From an uncultured bacterium (lineage in GTDB: Bacteria > Planctomycetota > UBA8108 > UBA1146), in assembly GCA_913056395.1 (NCBI GenBank), contig CAJXMG010000019.1, forward strand, positions 1 through 50,858: 50,858 nucleotides of DNA, read 5' to 3'. Under the pieces are notes generated by a model. The model was not told where the DNA came from, made no database searches, and saw only the letters and a program-made list of their open reading frames with translations. Positions 8,875 through 16,818 of the stretch are shown one piece after another. The position numbers and the translations under genes are program-made. Every line of letters starts with the position of its first letter. Positions within the stretch are counted from its first letter, which is position 1.

Positions 8875-9510
8875 TTATTGCTGTGGGAAGGGGCGGCTTT
8901 GCCATTCAAGCGGAGGGGATGATCTCGACAGCAGGCTCGAATAGTTTTCGTCGCTGATCATCTGTGCACCAAAACGTTCCATATGGGGAGTCTGTTGCTG
9001 GCAATCGAGAATGGCATAGCCCAGATTTCTCAGGTGCTCGACCAAAGCAACGATGCACAACTTGCTCGCTCCGGTTTCCTTATGAAACATGCTCTCGCCG
9101 GCGAAAACACCGCCAACCGACAATCCATAAACTCCACCCACCAGACGACCGCGTTCATCCCAGGCTTCTATCGAATGGGCAAAGCCCAAAGCGTGCAACT
9201 GCACATAGAGTTCTTCGATGTCGTGACAAATCCACGTTTCACGGCGTTCCGCACATGCCTCGATCACAGCACGAAATGCCACATCTGTCGTCAGACGAAA
9301 CGGCTTTTTGTTGCGTAATTTTTTGAGAGAGGCTGGGATATGAAACTCTTCCAGATCGATGACCGCACGTTCGAAAGGACGAATCCAGAAGATCTGGCCA
9401 TCCCGATGATCCGCCATGGGGAAGCAGCGCTCTCCATAGGCACGAAGAACCCGCGCCGGACTGACCGGGATCCCCTCTTCATCTCGAATTCTTCGAATCG
9501 GCTTCAACAA
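8875..9510 (-). CDS. aat: Leucyl/phenylalanyl-tRNA--protein transferase
   Basis: Transfers Leu or Phe from aminoacyl-tRNA to proteins with N-terminal Lys or Arg, creating N-degrons read by ClpS. Recognisable family stretches are RCFPMAD (about 28-34), IFWIRPFERAVIDLEEFHIP (40-59), ETWICHDIEELYVQLHALGFAHSIEAW and the catalytic-core GGVYGLSVGGVFAGESMF. At 211 residues it is shorter than the 234 of E. coli and lacks the usual N-terminal 'GLLAVGGDL' segment. The start must be TTG at 9510 or the next codon: a TGA lies nine codons upstream in frame, no ATG intervenes, and AAGAAAGG sits just before. It lies 79 bases after lipoprotein copy A on the same strand. clpS is at 25671. Confidence 0.93.
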   Translation of the reverse strand: MLKPIRRIRDEEGIPVSPARVLRAYGERCFPMADHRDGQIFWIRPFERAVIDLEEFHIPASLKKLRNKKPFRLTTDVAFRAVIEACAERRETWICHDIEELYVQLHALGFAHSIEAWDERGRLVGGVYGLSVGGVFAGESMFHKETGASKLCIVALVEHLRNLGYAILDCQQQTPHMERFGAQMISDENYSSLLSRSSPPLEWQSRPFPQQ

Positions 9511-9589
9511 ACAGCCTTTCTTCGGTCTTCAACCAACCTTGCCAGACCTTCTGATTCTATCGCCAATCGGCGCCTTTGCAGAGGAGGTC

Positions 9590-10663
9590 TCATAGTGTCC
9601 CTCCGGAAATGGAAATTCCCCGCTCCATATAATCAAAACTGGACCACCCCAATCCGCTGATGCCCAGATTTCGGAGCCCTCTTTTGATCTCTTCCAGGCG
9701 CCATGGTTCATCCATCTCAAACTGGATTCCCGGGGGACTCGACCAGAAGATTACCCGGCTGGCATACACTTTTGAATCCCGGGGCTCCTTCCACGTCATG
9801 AGCATGTGCCGACCATGCATCACCTTAATCTCATCAAGGGAGGGACAGGTTTTGTTGGGATCCTTCCAAACGTGACGGTCGCTCAGGGATTCCAGATCTT
9901 CTTCAGAGAGACCCAAATCTTTCCCTTCCCGAATGATTTTGAACCAGGATGGCATGCCCGCAATCCTGCCACTTTTGGTGATGGTGAAGAGAGAATCTCC
10001 GGCATATAGGGATGTGCCCTGCAAAACAGGGGATCCGGCCTCGTCATACAAGGGAGTACGAATGTTGGAGAATTCGACCGCTTCGGGATCACCCGCATCT
10101 TTCAAGCTGTGAATTTCAAAGGAAGTGGCGCGTGCTATGTCAATCCACTTGGCCTTCTTGAGGTCTGTCTGTATGTACACATGATCAGGATGGTCAAGAC
10201 AGGTGGTTTTCAATTTGAAAGCCAGCCGCTTCTCAACGGTCTCAATGACGAGAAAAACCGAGCTGCCGGGAGCGAGAGCATCGCTCCGGAGTGCCTCGAG
10301 AATATCCTCCTCTTTCATCCCTGTTACTTCGGCACGCTGAAGAAAGAGCCTCGGTGACAGGTTGACGATCCTTTCAGGACCCAGTGATTCAAAAGAAATA
10401 TCCCTGTAGAGATTGCCGTCATCGACAATCGATTTCGTATCTGAAATCTCTGCCGCCAGCACCGGCTTCCCCAAATGCACCTGTCCCAAAGCTTCCGTCG
10501 CGACCGTCATTCCGCCTTCCACCGGCTCGTCTACCTCGGTCGAGATTGAAATCTTGTAAGAGGCCGTAGTCCCTGAAACAGATTGGGCCACGCATCCGGC
10601 GAGCACAAAAACTGTGGCGTTGAGGACAAGAAAGATGGATGTGAAATTCTTCAACAACTTCAT
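9590..10663 (-). CDS. Exported lipoprotein, paralogue A of a local family
   Basis: The longest intact member (357 residues) of the unrecognised family. The signal ends in a clear lipobox, VFVLAGC, with lipidated Cys near residue 23. Conserved landmarks, in order: VDEPVEGGMTVATEALGQVH (about 43-62), SFESLGPERIVNLSPRLFLQ, a segment SSVFLVIETVEKRLAFKLKT that looks like a beta-sheet core, DHPDHVYIQ, LYAGDSLFTITKSGRIAGMPSW, VIFWSSPPGIQFEMDEPW, and the terminal ISISGGTL. The family looks beta-rich and is probably periplasmic. It sits between a small membrane-protein gene (51 bases upstream) and aat (79 bases downstream), all leftward. The stop is contained in CTATGA, as in paralogue B, whose stop overlaps the next gene's ATG. 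Confidence 0.8.
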   Translation of the reverse strand: MKLLKNFTSIFLVLNATVFVLAGCVAQSVSGTTASYKISISTEVDEPVEGGMTVATEALGQVHLGKPVLAAEISDTKSIVDDGNLYRDISFESLGPERIVNLSPRLFLQRAEVTGMKEEDILEALRSDALAPGSSVFLVIETVEKRLAFKLKTTCLDHPDHVYIQTDLKKAKWIDIARATSFEIHSLKDAGDPEAVEFSNIRTPLYDEAGSPVLQGTSLYAGDSLFTITKSGRIAGMPSWFKIIREGKDLGLSEEDLESLSDRHVWKDPNKTCPSLDEIKVMHGRHMLMTWKEPRDSKVYASRVIFWSSPPGIQFEMDEPWRLEEIKRGLRNLGISGLGWSSFDYMERGISISGGTL

Positions 10664-10713
10664 CGCTCTCCAATAAATTGGGATTCATTTCAACTCGAAG
10701 GGCGGGAAGCTGA

Positions 10714-11091
10714 TTATAACAAACTGTAGGCGTAAAACAGTGCTCCACTGATCAGCAACTGGAGACACCCGATTCCCAAGTGGGCTCCCCTCAAGAATCT
10801 CAGGGACATTTGAATCAATCCTGCAGTCCAGAGAGCTCCAATCGCACACTTGATCATCGTCACCCACGCCAGAATGCTCAGAACACCGAGCAAATCCGCC
10901 GCAGGGTAGGGGTTTTCCTTGACCGCCAACGCTCCGATGAGCAGCCATGCTGACATCAACCAGCGGACTTTGGGGGCATCCTGAGTGAAACGTTCTACCC
11001 GGCTCAAAAAATCCTGCCGTTGAACCAGTAATGAGGTACCGAAGAGAAACTCCCAAATCGCAACCAGAAGACAAAAATGATCGGGGGCCAT
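10714..11091 (-). CDS. Small integral membrane protein, unknown
   Basis: A protein of about 125 residues with roughly four hydrophobic segments: FCLLVAIWEFLFGTSLLV, WLMSAWLLIGALAV, LLGVLSILAWVTMIKCAIGAL, and IGCLQLLISGALFYAYSLL. I do not recognise a family. The ATG at 11091 was preferred over a GTG nine codons upstream because AGGA precedes it and the first helix starts just after; the upstream GTG has no ribosome site. The gene begins only 51 bases from the divergent transporter gene, so any promoter must be in that gap or inside one of the two genes. Another reading frame over nearly the same bases lacks the hydrophobic pattern and was rejected. Confidence 0.6.
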   Translation of the reverse strand: MAPDHFCLLVAIWEFLFGTSLLVQRQDFLSRVERFTQDAPKVRWLMSAWLLIGALAVKENPYPAADLLGVLSILAWVTMIKCAIGALWTAGLIQMSLRFLRGAHLGIGCLQLLISGALFYAYSLL

Positions 11092-11142
11092 CTTCCTGCT
11101 TTCAGTGACAACGCCCACGGACGATGCGAGGATGTCAGCAAC

Positions 11143-12054
11143 ATGAAAGATAACTCGTCTCAGCCACTGGAAAAAGAACGGCTCACCGGGGTCCTGGAAG
11201 GACTCGGTGCCTATTTGTGGTGGGGCATGGTCACGACCTTTTATTTCCGCTGGGTACGCGAGGCGACCCCGCTCGAATTGCTGGCGTGGCGGGTTCTTGC
11301 CGGCCTTCCGGTGATTCTGCTGATCCTGTCCCTGCGTTCTGAAATCGGAAAACTGAGAGAGATACTGCGGTCTCCGAAGGCGATCGGACTGTTGCTCTGT
11401 TCCGCATTGCTGATCATGGGCAACTGGCTGACTTTTATCTATTCTGTCGTCGAAGCCCGAGTTTCAGAAGCAAGCCTGGGTTACTACATCAATCCTCTGG
11501 TCTCCGTCGGTTTGGGAGCACTCTTTCTCAATGAAAAGCTCCGACCCTTGCAATGGTTGGCTGTCATGGTCGCTGCCGGAGGCGTCGGTATCTTCACCGC
11601 ATTGGAAGGATCACTGCCGTGGATCAGTCTGGTCCTCGCATTTTCCTTCGCGCTATACGGTTTGATTCGCAAACAGGTGAAAGCCTCCGCAGAAGTCGGA
11701 CTGGCCGTGGAGATGATTCTGCTTTTCCTGCCAATGTTGTTCTTGCAAACCTATTTGACCCATGAGGGCACAACCCTCTTCATGAAATCAAATGAGATCA
11801 CATTTGGTTTGCTGGTTGGTGGTTTTGTGACAGTGGTGCCACTCTGGCTTTTTGCACGTGCCGCAAAAAAGTTGCAGTTAACCACGGTGGGCCTGATGCA
11901 ATACATCGCCCCCACTGCACAGTTGATGGTCGCCATCTTTTACATCGGAGAGAATCCGGGAACAAAGTGGATCCCTCTCACCTTGATTCTGGTGGCTCTG
12001 GCGATTTACAGTACCGATTCGATCCGCTTTCATCGCAAAAATGGAAATGGATAG
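11143..12054 (+). CDS. RarD/EamA-type membrane transporter
   Basis: A 303-residue drug/metabolite-transporter superfamily protein with about ten membrane helices in two EamA halves. The N-terminal half carries GLGAYLWWGMVTTFYFRWVREATPLELLAWRV, the typical RarD opening, and the 'LGYYINPLVSVGLGALFLNEKLRP' stretch is the end-of-domain motif of RarD. The second half ends similarly with 'LMQYIAPTAQLMVAIFYIGE'. RarD was named from chloramphenicol resistance, but the substrate is not settled. The ATG at 11143 is preferred over 11077 because it is preceded by GAGGA and begins a normal cytoplasmic lead before helix 1; the longer form would add 22 unconserved residues overlapping the divergent gene. 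Confidence 0.88.
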   Translation: MKDNSSQPLEKERLTGVLEGLGAYLWWGMVTTFYFRWVREATPLELLAWRVLAGLPVILLILSLRSEIGKLREILRSPKAIGLLLCSALLIMGNWLTFIYSVVEARVSEASLGYYINPLVSVGLGALFLNEKLRPLQWLAVMVAAGGVGIFTALEGSLPWISLVLAFSFALYGLIRKQVKASAEVGLAVEMILLFLPMLFLQTYLTHEGTTLFMKSNEITFGLLVGGFVTVVPLWLFARAAKKLQLTTVGLMQYIAPTAQLMVAIFYIGENPGTKWIPLTLILVALAIYSTDSIRFHRKNGNG

Positions 12055-12136
12055 CCCTGGGTACCTCTACTTGTAGAACCTTTCTGCAAAACCGGGATGT
12101 ACCTTGCCCCTGAACCCCACACGAAAGGGTTTCCCT

Positions 12137-13129
12137 TTGTCGGCACCCGAAAACACCCAAACCGCCCCCTCTCCCTTCGCAGATAAAGTCCGTGAGCATG
12201 TCCGCAAAACAGTGGTCGGTCAGGACGTTGTTCTCGAACGCGGGCTGATCTCACTGCTTACCGGAGGACACCTGTTGCTGGAGGGGGTTCCGGGAACTGC
12301 CAAAACTCTTCTGGTCCAGTCCCTCGCCCACGCCATCGAACTCCAATTCGGACGGGTGCAGTTCACCATCGACCTGCTGCCTTCCGATATCGTCGGATCC
12401 GAGATCCTCGACAAGGACAGTGGTGAGTTCCGGACACACAAGGGCCCCATCTTCACCAACCTGCTCCTTGCCGATGAGATCAACCGTGCCTCGCCGAAAG
12501 TGCAGTCCGCACTTCTCGAAGCGATGCAGGAACGGAAGGTCACCATCGGAGAGAGCACCTACTCTCTTCCGAGCCCGTTCCTGGTGATCGCTACCCAGAA
12601 CCCGGTCGAACAGGCGGGAACCTTCGAACTGCCCGAGGCGCAGCTGGACCGTTTCCTGATGCGCCATCGCCTCACCTACCTGGAAGCCGATGACGAATCG
12701 GAAGTTCTGAAGCGGGCGCTGAATCTGAAGCTTCGCCGCTCCGAAGACGGTGGAGCCATGCCGATGTCCGCCTTCGATGCCATCGACAAAAGCGCCCCTC
12801 TGGGAGTGACAGACTTGACTGCGGCCATGGAAAAAGTTCTCGAGGTGCATGTCAGCGATGTCTTCGTGCGTCATTGTGTCGATCTCGTCAACAAGACACG
12901 CAATCATCCTGATATCGAACTGGGTGGCTCACCCCGTGCCGGAATCTCTCTCGTGACCGCTTCCCGGGCACGTGCTTTCCTGCACGGTCGCGACTACGTC
13001 GTGCCGGAAGACATCTTTGCTCTTGCTGAAGATATTTTGCTGCACCGGATCCGCCTCTCCTACGAAGCGGTCGCACGTGGACGCAATGATGCGGATGTTC
13101 TCGCTGAAATCCTGGACCAGCTGGCCTGA
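12137..13129 (+). CDS. MoxR family AAA+ ATPase
   Basis: First gene of a Bat-type cluster. MoxR ATPases act as chaperones that, together with VWA proteins, are thought to mature or insert metal into envelope or redox complexes. Visible elements: Walker A GVPGTAKT (about 50-57), Walker B LLLADEINRA (about 109-118), sensor 1 IATQNP and the arginine-bearing 'LPEAQLDRFLMR' stretch typical of MoxR, then the lid domain with 'GSPRAGISLVTASRARAFL'. The start is taken as TTG 12137 with AAAGGG seven bases before it; TTG 12104 is in frame but lacks a ribosome site. The stop is 14 bases before the DUF58 start. Confidence 0.94.
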   Translation: MSAPENTQTAPSPFADKVREHVRKTVVGQDVVLERGLISLLTGGHLLLEGVPGTAKTLLVQSLAHAIELQFGRVQFTIDLLPSDIVGSEILDKDSGEFRTHKGPIFTNLLLADEINRASPKVQSALLEAMQERKVTIGESTYSLPSPFLVIATQNPVEQAGTFELPEAQLDRFLMRHRLTYLEADDESEVLKRALNLKLRRSEDGGAMPMSAFDAIDKSAPLGVTDLTAAMEKVLEVHVSDVFVRHCVDLVNKTRNHPDIELGGSPRAGISLVTASRARAFLHGRDYVVPEDIFALAEDILLHRIRLSYEAVARGRNDADVLAEILDQLA

Positions 13130-13143
13130 GGAAGGGATTGGAA

Positions 13144-14001
13144 ATGGGAACCGGAGTCTCCCTGCCTCCCCCGGAGGCGTTGGGTCACCACGAGTTTGAA
13201 ATGGTCGTGCGGAAGCTCGCCAACGATCTGGCCCACGGTGCTGACGAAAGCATCTTTGTGGGCAGCGGGCTCGAATATGCCCAATCGAGACCGTACGAAC
13301 CCGGGGACTCCATCGCTTCTCTGGATTGGAAAATCAGTGCCCGCACCGGCACTCCGTACGTCAAGGAATATGACACCCTGAAAAGGGTTCCGGTGCAGGT
13401 GGTGGTCGACACCTCCGGTTCGATGGTCACCAGCTCGGGGCCACTTTCCAAATACGCGCAAGCCACGTGGATTGCGGCGGCCATCGGCATGGTCGCCCAA
13501 AGGCGAATGAGCCCGACTCGCCTGATCGGGGGTGGAACCAGGCAACTCCCCTCGCAAACGAGTCTCTCTCGTGGTGCCCTGCAACAATCCATCGAGGCTC
13601 TGCGACATCCGGATCTTGAGGAAAAAACCCGTCTCGGTGAAGCCCTCGACTGGGTCCGGGCCACCACTCTTCAACGATCTGTCGTTTTCGTTCTCTCCGA
13701 TCTCCACGACCCCGATGCCATCGATGCCTGTCGGAGGCTCTCCCAGGGTCACGATGTGGCAGTACTGGAGTTTCAGGATCCGGTCGAAAGCGGGCTGAAT
13801 CGCGGAGGGTTCTACCGCGGAACAGAAGCGGAAACGGGCCGCTCTTTTCTGGGCAGCCCCCGAACCCAATGGGGAATCGACCCCGAGAAGGGCCGCAGGG
13901 GTGAACTCGCCGAGGGCGGTATCGATCACCTCTTGCTGAAAACCGATCAGGATTTCATTTCCCCTGTTCGAAGATTTCTCAGTGACAGGGGGCAAGGTTG
14001 A
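13144..14001 (+). CDS. DUF58 protein with VWA-like fold
   Basis: DUF58 proteins almost always follow moxR, as here. The family signature SRPYEPGDSIASLDWKISART (about 48-68) is present. A VWA-like region starts with DTSGSM (about 89-94), which keeps the DxSxS half of a MIDAS metal site, and 'FVLSDLHDP' follows in the second half. There is no membrane segment, so it is probably cytosolic and a direct partner of the ATPase. ATG 13144 is chosen because GAGGAAGGG sits eight bases upstream; a TTG two codons earlier is too close to that site. The stop overlaps the next start as TTGA. Confidence 0.92.
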   Translation: MGTGVSLPPPEALGHHEFEMVVRKLANDLAHGADESIFVGSGLEYAQSRPYEPGDSIASLDWKISARTGTPYVKEYDTLKRVPVQVVVDTSGSMVTSSGPLSKYAQATWIAAAIGMVAQRRMSPTRLIGGGTRQLPSQTSLSRGALQQSIEALRHPDLEEKTRLGEALDWVRATTLQRSVVFVLSDLHDPDAIDACRRLSQGHDVAVLEFQDPVESGLNRGGFYRGTEAETGRSFLGSPRTQWGIDPEKGRRGELAEGGIDHLLLKTDQDFISPVRRFLSDRGQG

Positions 14002-14837
14002 GTAGCGGTATTCCCTGCCTTCGGCAGATCACTCTGCTGTGTGTTTTCTTTCTTTGGGGTTCATCACTTCTTGCTCAGGAACCGCTCTCGCAAAGCAGTG
14101 TCGGTATCGAGGGACATTTTCATTTCGACTGGGCGGGAGATCCGCTGGAAGTGGCTCCGATCCCGGAGGATTCTCCTGTCTTGGTGCGTATCGCCCAGGT
14201 GAACCAGGGTGGCTCGGGTGAAGGTTCTTCCCAATACGACATCCGCTGGCTGGCACTGCTCCCCGGTAACCATGATCTCTCCGTCTTCTTTCGCCATGGG
14301 GAAAACCGCCCTGCGGAACTTCCACCGATGGTGGTGAACGCGGACTCACTCCTGGGATCGGATCACGAAGGCAACCTGGCCAACCTCCCCGGAACCCTGT
14401 CACCGGTCATCGATTTTCCTGCATGGGTACTGTGGGGAGTGGCTGGGTTCTGGCTGGTGCTGCCGCTACTGATTCTCGGGATCCTGCGCTGGATGAGACC
14501 TCCCCCACCTGCGCCGGTTGTGGAGGTGGTGCTGACCATTGCCGACAAACTCCGCCCCTACGTGGATCAGGCTCTGGCAGGAAACCTGGACTCGGAAGGC
14601 AAGGCAGCCCTCGAACGCCTGCTCCTCGCATTTTGGCGCGACGATTTGAATCTCGGATCCTTCCGTCATGCAGAAGCCCTGCAGGCGATGCGCCAGCACG
14701 AGGTGGCCGGTGAGTTAATCGTCACCGTCGAACGCTGGCTGCATTCTGGCAAAGAAACCGCGACCCACACCGAAGAGGTGGAAGCCCTGCTTCAACCCTA
14801 CAAGAGCATGCCTGCTGACAAGGTGGTCCCCGAGTGA
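13998..14837 (+). CDS. DUF4381-like membrane protein of the Bat cluster
   Basis: A 279-residue protein with an N-terminal signal (ITLLCVFFLWGSSLLAQ), an exported beta-type region of about 120 residues, one membrane helix (VLWGVAGFWLVLPLLILGIL, about 140-160), a proline hinge (PPPPAP) and a helical cytosolic tail. This single-helix, short-tail architecture and position between DUF58 and the first VWA gene match DUF4381-type or shortened BatD-like proteins. The start is a TTG overlapping the DUF58 stop by four bases, with GGGGGCAAGG before it; the stop likewise overlaps the next gene (GTGA). Translation is therefore probably coupled on both sides. The specific partner is unknown. Confidence 0.7.
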   Translation: MSSGIPCLRQITLLCVFFLWGSSLLAQEPLSQSSVGIEGHFHFDWAGDPLEVAPIPEDSPVLVRIAQVNQGGSGEGSSQYDIRWLALLPGNHDLSVFFRHGENRPAELPPMVVNADSLLGSDHEGNLANLPGTLSPVIDFPAWVLWGVAGFWLVLPLLILGILRWMRPPPPAPVVEVVLTIADKLRPYVDQALAGNLDSEGKAALERLLLAFWRDDLNLGSFRHAEALQAMRQHEVAGELIVTVERWLHSGKETATHTEEVEALLQPYKSMPADKVVPE

Positions 14838-15751
14838 GCTTCATGCATCCCTGGGTCCTGGTTTTCTGGCTGGTGCCGGTCTTTCTCCTGCTCTGGGAAT
14901 CCTTCAGAGAAGGCCAGAAGGTTGCGATTCCCGTCGATTATCGGGAACACACCAACCGTTTCTTCCTCGGCAAGTTTCTTTGGCTCAGCAATGCACTTCC
15001 CTGTCTTTTGCTCTTCATCGGCATCGCTGTGGTCGCCGGTCCCCAGTTCATGGGTGAACCTGAAAAGAAACGGGAGATCTCCAATATCGAAATCTGCCTC
15101 GACGTCTCCGGCTCCATGGGAGTCGACATGTCCGATGGCAAACTGCGCAGTGAAGCAGCGGTCGAAAGCATCCAGTACTTCTGTAAGATGCGCGAAGGCG
15201 ATGCCTGTGGCCTGACCATCTTCGGTGGAGAAACGATTCGCTGGACCCCCCTTACCCGAGACCTCTCAGCGATTTCGTTGGCCGCCCCTTTCATCGATCC
15301 GCAAAGACTCCCCCCGCATATGGGTTCGACACGCATCGGTCTTGCACTGGAATCGTGCCTGGCCACTCTTTCTCAGGTGGAAGAAGGCGACCGACTGATC
15401 GTTCTCGTTTCTGACGGATTCTCATCCGACCTTGGCGGTGGAGCCGCACGCCAGATCGGTCAGGAGCTCTCTGAGTACAACGTCGCTCTCTATGCCATCT
15501 TCATTGGCGATGGAGCGGCTCCTGGTCAACTGTATGAAGTCGTTTCGCAAACTGAAGGTGAAGTCTTTGCGGTTTCCGACACTGCCGGACTCGAACGGGT
15601 TTTCGCCCACATCGATGAAATGGAACCCGCCAAATTGAAACCGGCCGGTGCAAGGCCCATCGAGGACTTCTCACCCTTTGCCTGGAGCGGTATCGCACTG
15701 CTGGGTGTCCACCTGCTGCTCTTCCTGCGCTGGAGGATCACACCATGGTAG
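14834..15751 (+). CDS. BatA-like membrane VWA protein
   Basis: A 305-residue protein with two N-terminal membrane helices (about 6-22 and 52-70), a VWA domain facing the envelope side, and a C-terminal helix (FAWSGIALLGVHLLLFL), the classic BatA layout. The MIDAS site is intact: DVSGS (90-94), the Thr of 'STRIG' further on, and 'LVSDGFSS' as the second acidic loop. VWA domains in this setting bind partner proteins through the bound metal. The GTG start overlaps the previous stop by four bases, and its own stop overlaps the BatB-like start by seven bases. All six genes from moxR to the TPR gene therefore look like one operon. Confidence 0.9.
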   Translation: MSFMHPWVLVFWLVPVFLLLWESFREGQKVAIPVDYREHTNRFFLGKFLWLSNALPCLLLFIGIAVVAGPQFMGEPEKKREISNIEICLDVSGSMGVDMSDGKLRSEAAVESIQYFCKMREGDACGLTIFGGETIRWTPLTRDLSAISLAAPFIDPQRLPPHMGSTRIGLALESCLATLSQVEEGDRLIVLVSDGFSSDLGGGAARQIGQELSEYNVALYAIFIGDGAAPGQLYEVVSQTEGEVFAVSDTAGLERVFAHIDEMEPAKLKPAGARPIEDFSPFAWSGIALLGVHLLLFLRWRITPW

Positions 15752-16752
15752 AGACCGATCCCATTCAGGCATTGATCCATCAGGCGACCATCGTTGGCCT
15801 CCTGTGTGCGTTCGTGGCGGGTCTCGGAGAATGGCTGCACCAGCGGCGGATTAACGAAACACGTGCGCTGTCCTTCGGTCCCGAAGGACCCCGTGGCTGG
15901 ACCGCTCTCGTTCCTTTCCTGCGAACTGCAGCTGCGCTGATTCTCGGTTTCTCCCTTTGGGTTTTGGCGCACTTGGAATCCAAGCCTCCGGAGATCGACC
16001 CGACCCAGGAACCCTCGCAACACCTGCTGATTGCTCTCGACGTTTCCCCCAGCATGTACTTGGAAGATTCAGGACCCGAGAGAAATATCCGTCGTGGAAC
16101 CCGGGCTTCGGAAGTTCTGGAAGCGGTCTTCCAGCGTCTCGATATGTCACGGACGCGTGTATCGGTCGTCGCTTTCTACACCGATGCCTTTCCGGTGGTT
16201 CTCGAATCCTTCGACATCAACGTCGTCAACAATGTGCTCAATGGATTGCCGATGGAGTTTGCCTTTGAAGCGGGAAGCACCCAGCTCCAGCAGGGAGTGG
16301 AAAAAGCGCTCTCCTTTGCCAAGGCGTGGCCGAAGGGCAGCACGACCCTGATCGTCGTTTCTGATGGGGATACGGTCGGCGGATCACTTCCGGCGAGACT
16401 GCCACTCTCGATTTCCGATGTACTCGTTCTCGGTGTCGGAGATCCACACAAAGGATCATCGGTGGCAGGACGCACTTCGAGGCAAAACATTCAGGCCCTG
16501 CAAAGACTGGCAGTCCGCCTCGGGGGTCTCTATCACGATGCCAACACCAAGCACCTTCCCACTGAAGTGGTTCGCAATCTGGCGATGGCGGTACCCAGTG
16601 TCGAAGACCAGACGCTATTGCGAGATCTCTGCGTTGCCGGAACCGGAATCGGGACAGGGATTCTGGCACTGCTTCCACTTCTGCTCGCTCAATTTGGCCG
16701 TAGAAGCCCACGCAGTCGATCTGCAGTGCTGACAGGTCAGGCCAGCAAGTAA
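15745..16752 (+). CDS. BatB-like membrane VWA protein
   Basis: The second VWA protein of the cluster, 335 residues. Layout: membrane helix 1 (about 11-29), helix 2 (about 58-75), a VWA domain from about 92, and a C-terminal helix (GTGIGTGILALLPLLLAQF). The metal motif is DVSPS (99-103), which still satisfies DxSxS; later 'GSTQLQQG' and 'VVSDGDTVG' supply the remaining loops. BatA and BatB proteins are usually paired in this order. A gap of 66 bases, long for this cluster, separates it from the TPR gene; it contains TATCAT, a plausible -10 element, so the TPR gene could also have its own promoter. Confidence 0.88.
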   Translation: MVETDPIQALIHQATIVGLLCAFVAGLGEWLHQRRINETRALSFGPEGPRGWTALVPFLRTAAALILGFSLWVLAHLESKPPEIDPTQEPSQHLLIALDVSPSMYLEDSGPERNIRRGTRASEVLEAVFQRLDMSRTRVSVVAFYTDAFPVVLESFDINVVNNVLNGLPMEFAFEAGSTQLQQGVEKALSFAKAWPKGSTTLIVVSDGDTVGGSLPARLPLSISDVLVLGVGDPHKGSSVAGRTSRQNIQALQRLAVRLGGLYHDANTKHLPTEVVRNLAMAVPSVEDQTLLRDLCVAGTGIGTGILALLPLLLAQFGRRSPRSRSAVLTGQASK

Positions 16753-16818
16753 CGTCGAAACATGCCGTGATCCCTGCTATCATGAGGGAGTACACGTGCA
16801 CTTCCGAAAGGACACGTC

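Noticed and set aside
10685-11074. Alternative leftward frame over the small membrane-protein gene
   Set aside because: The chosen frame has four hydrophobic segments and a ribosome site; this one is polar, Arg/Cys-rich and lacks both.
13060-13995. Leftward open frame of 311 codons antisense to DUF58
   Set aside because: DUF58 signature and operon order are unambiguous on the plus strand.
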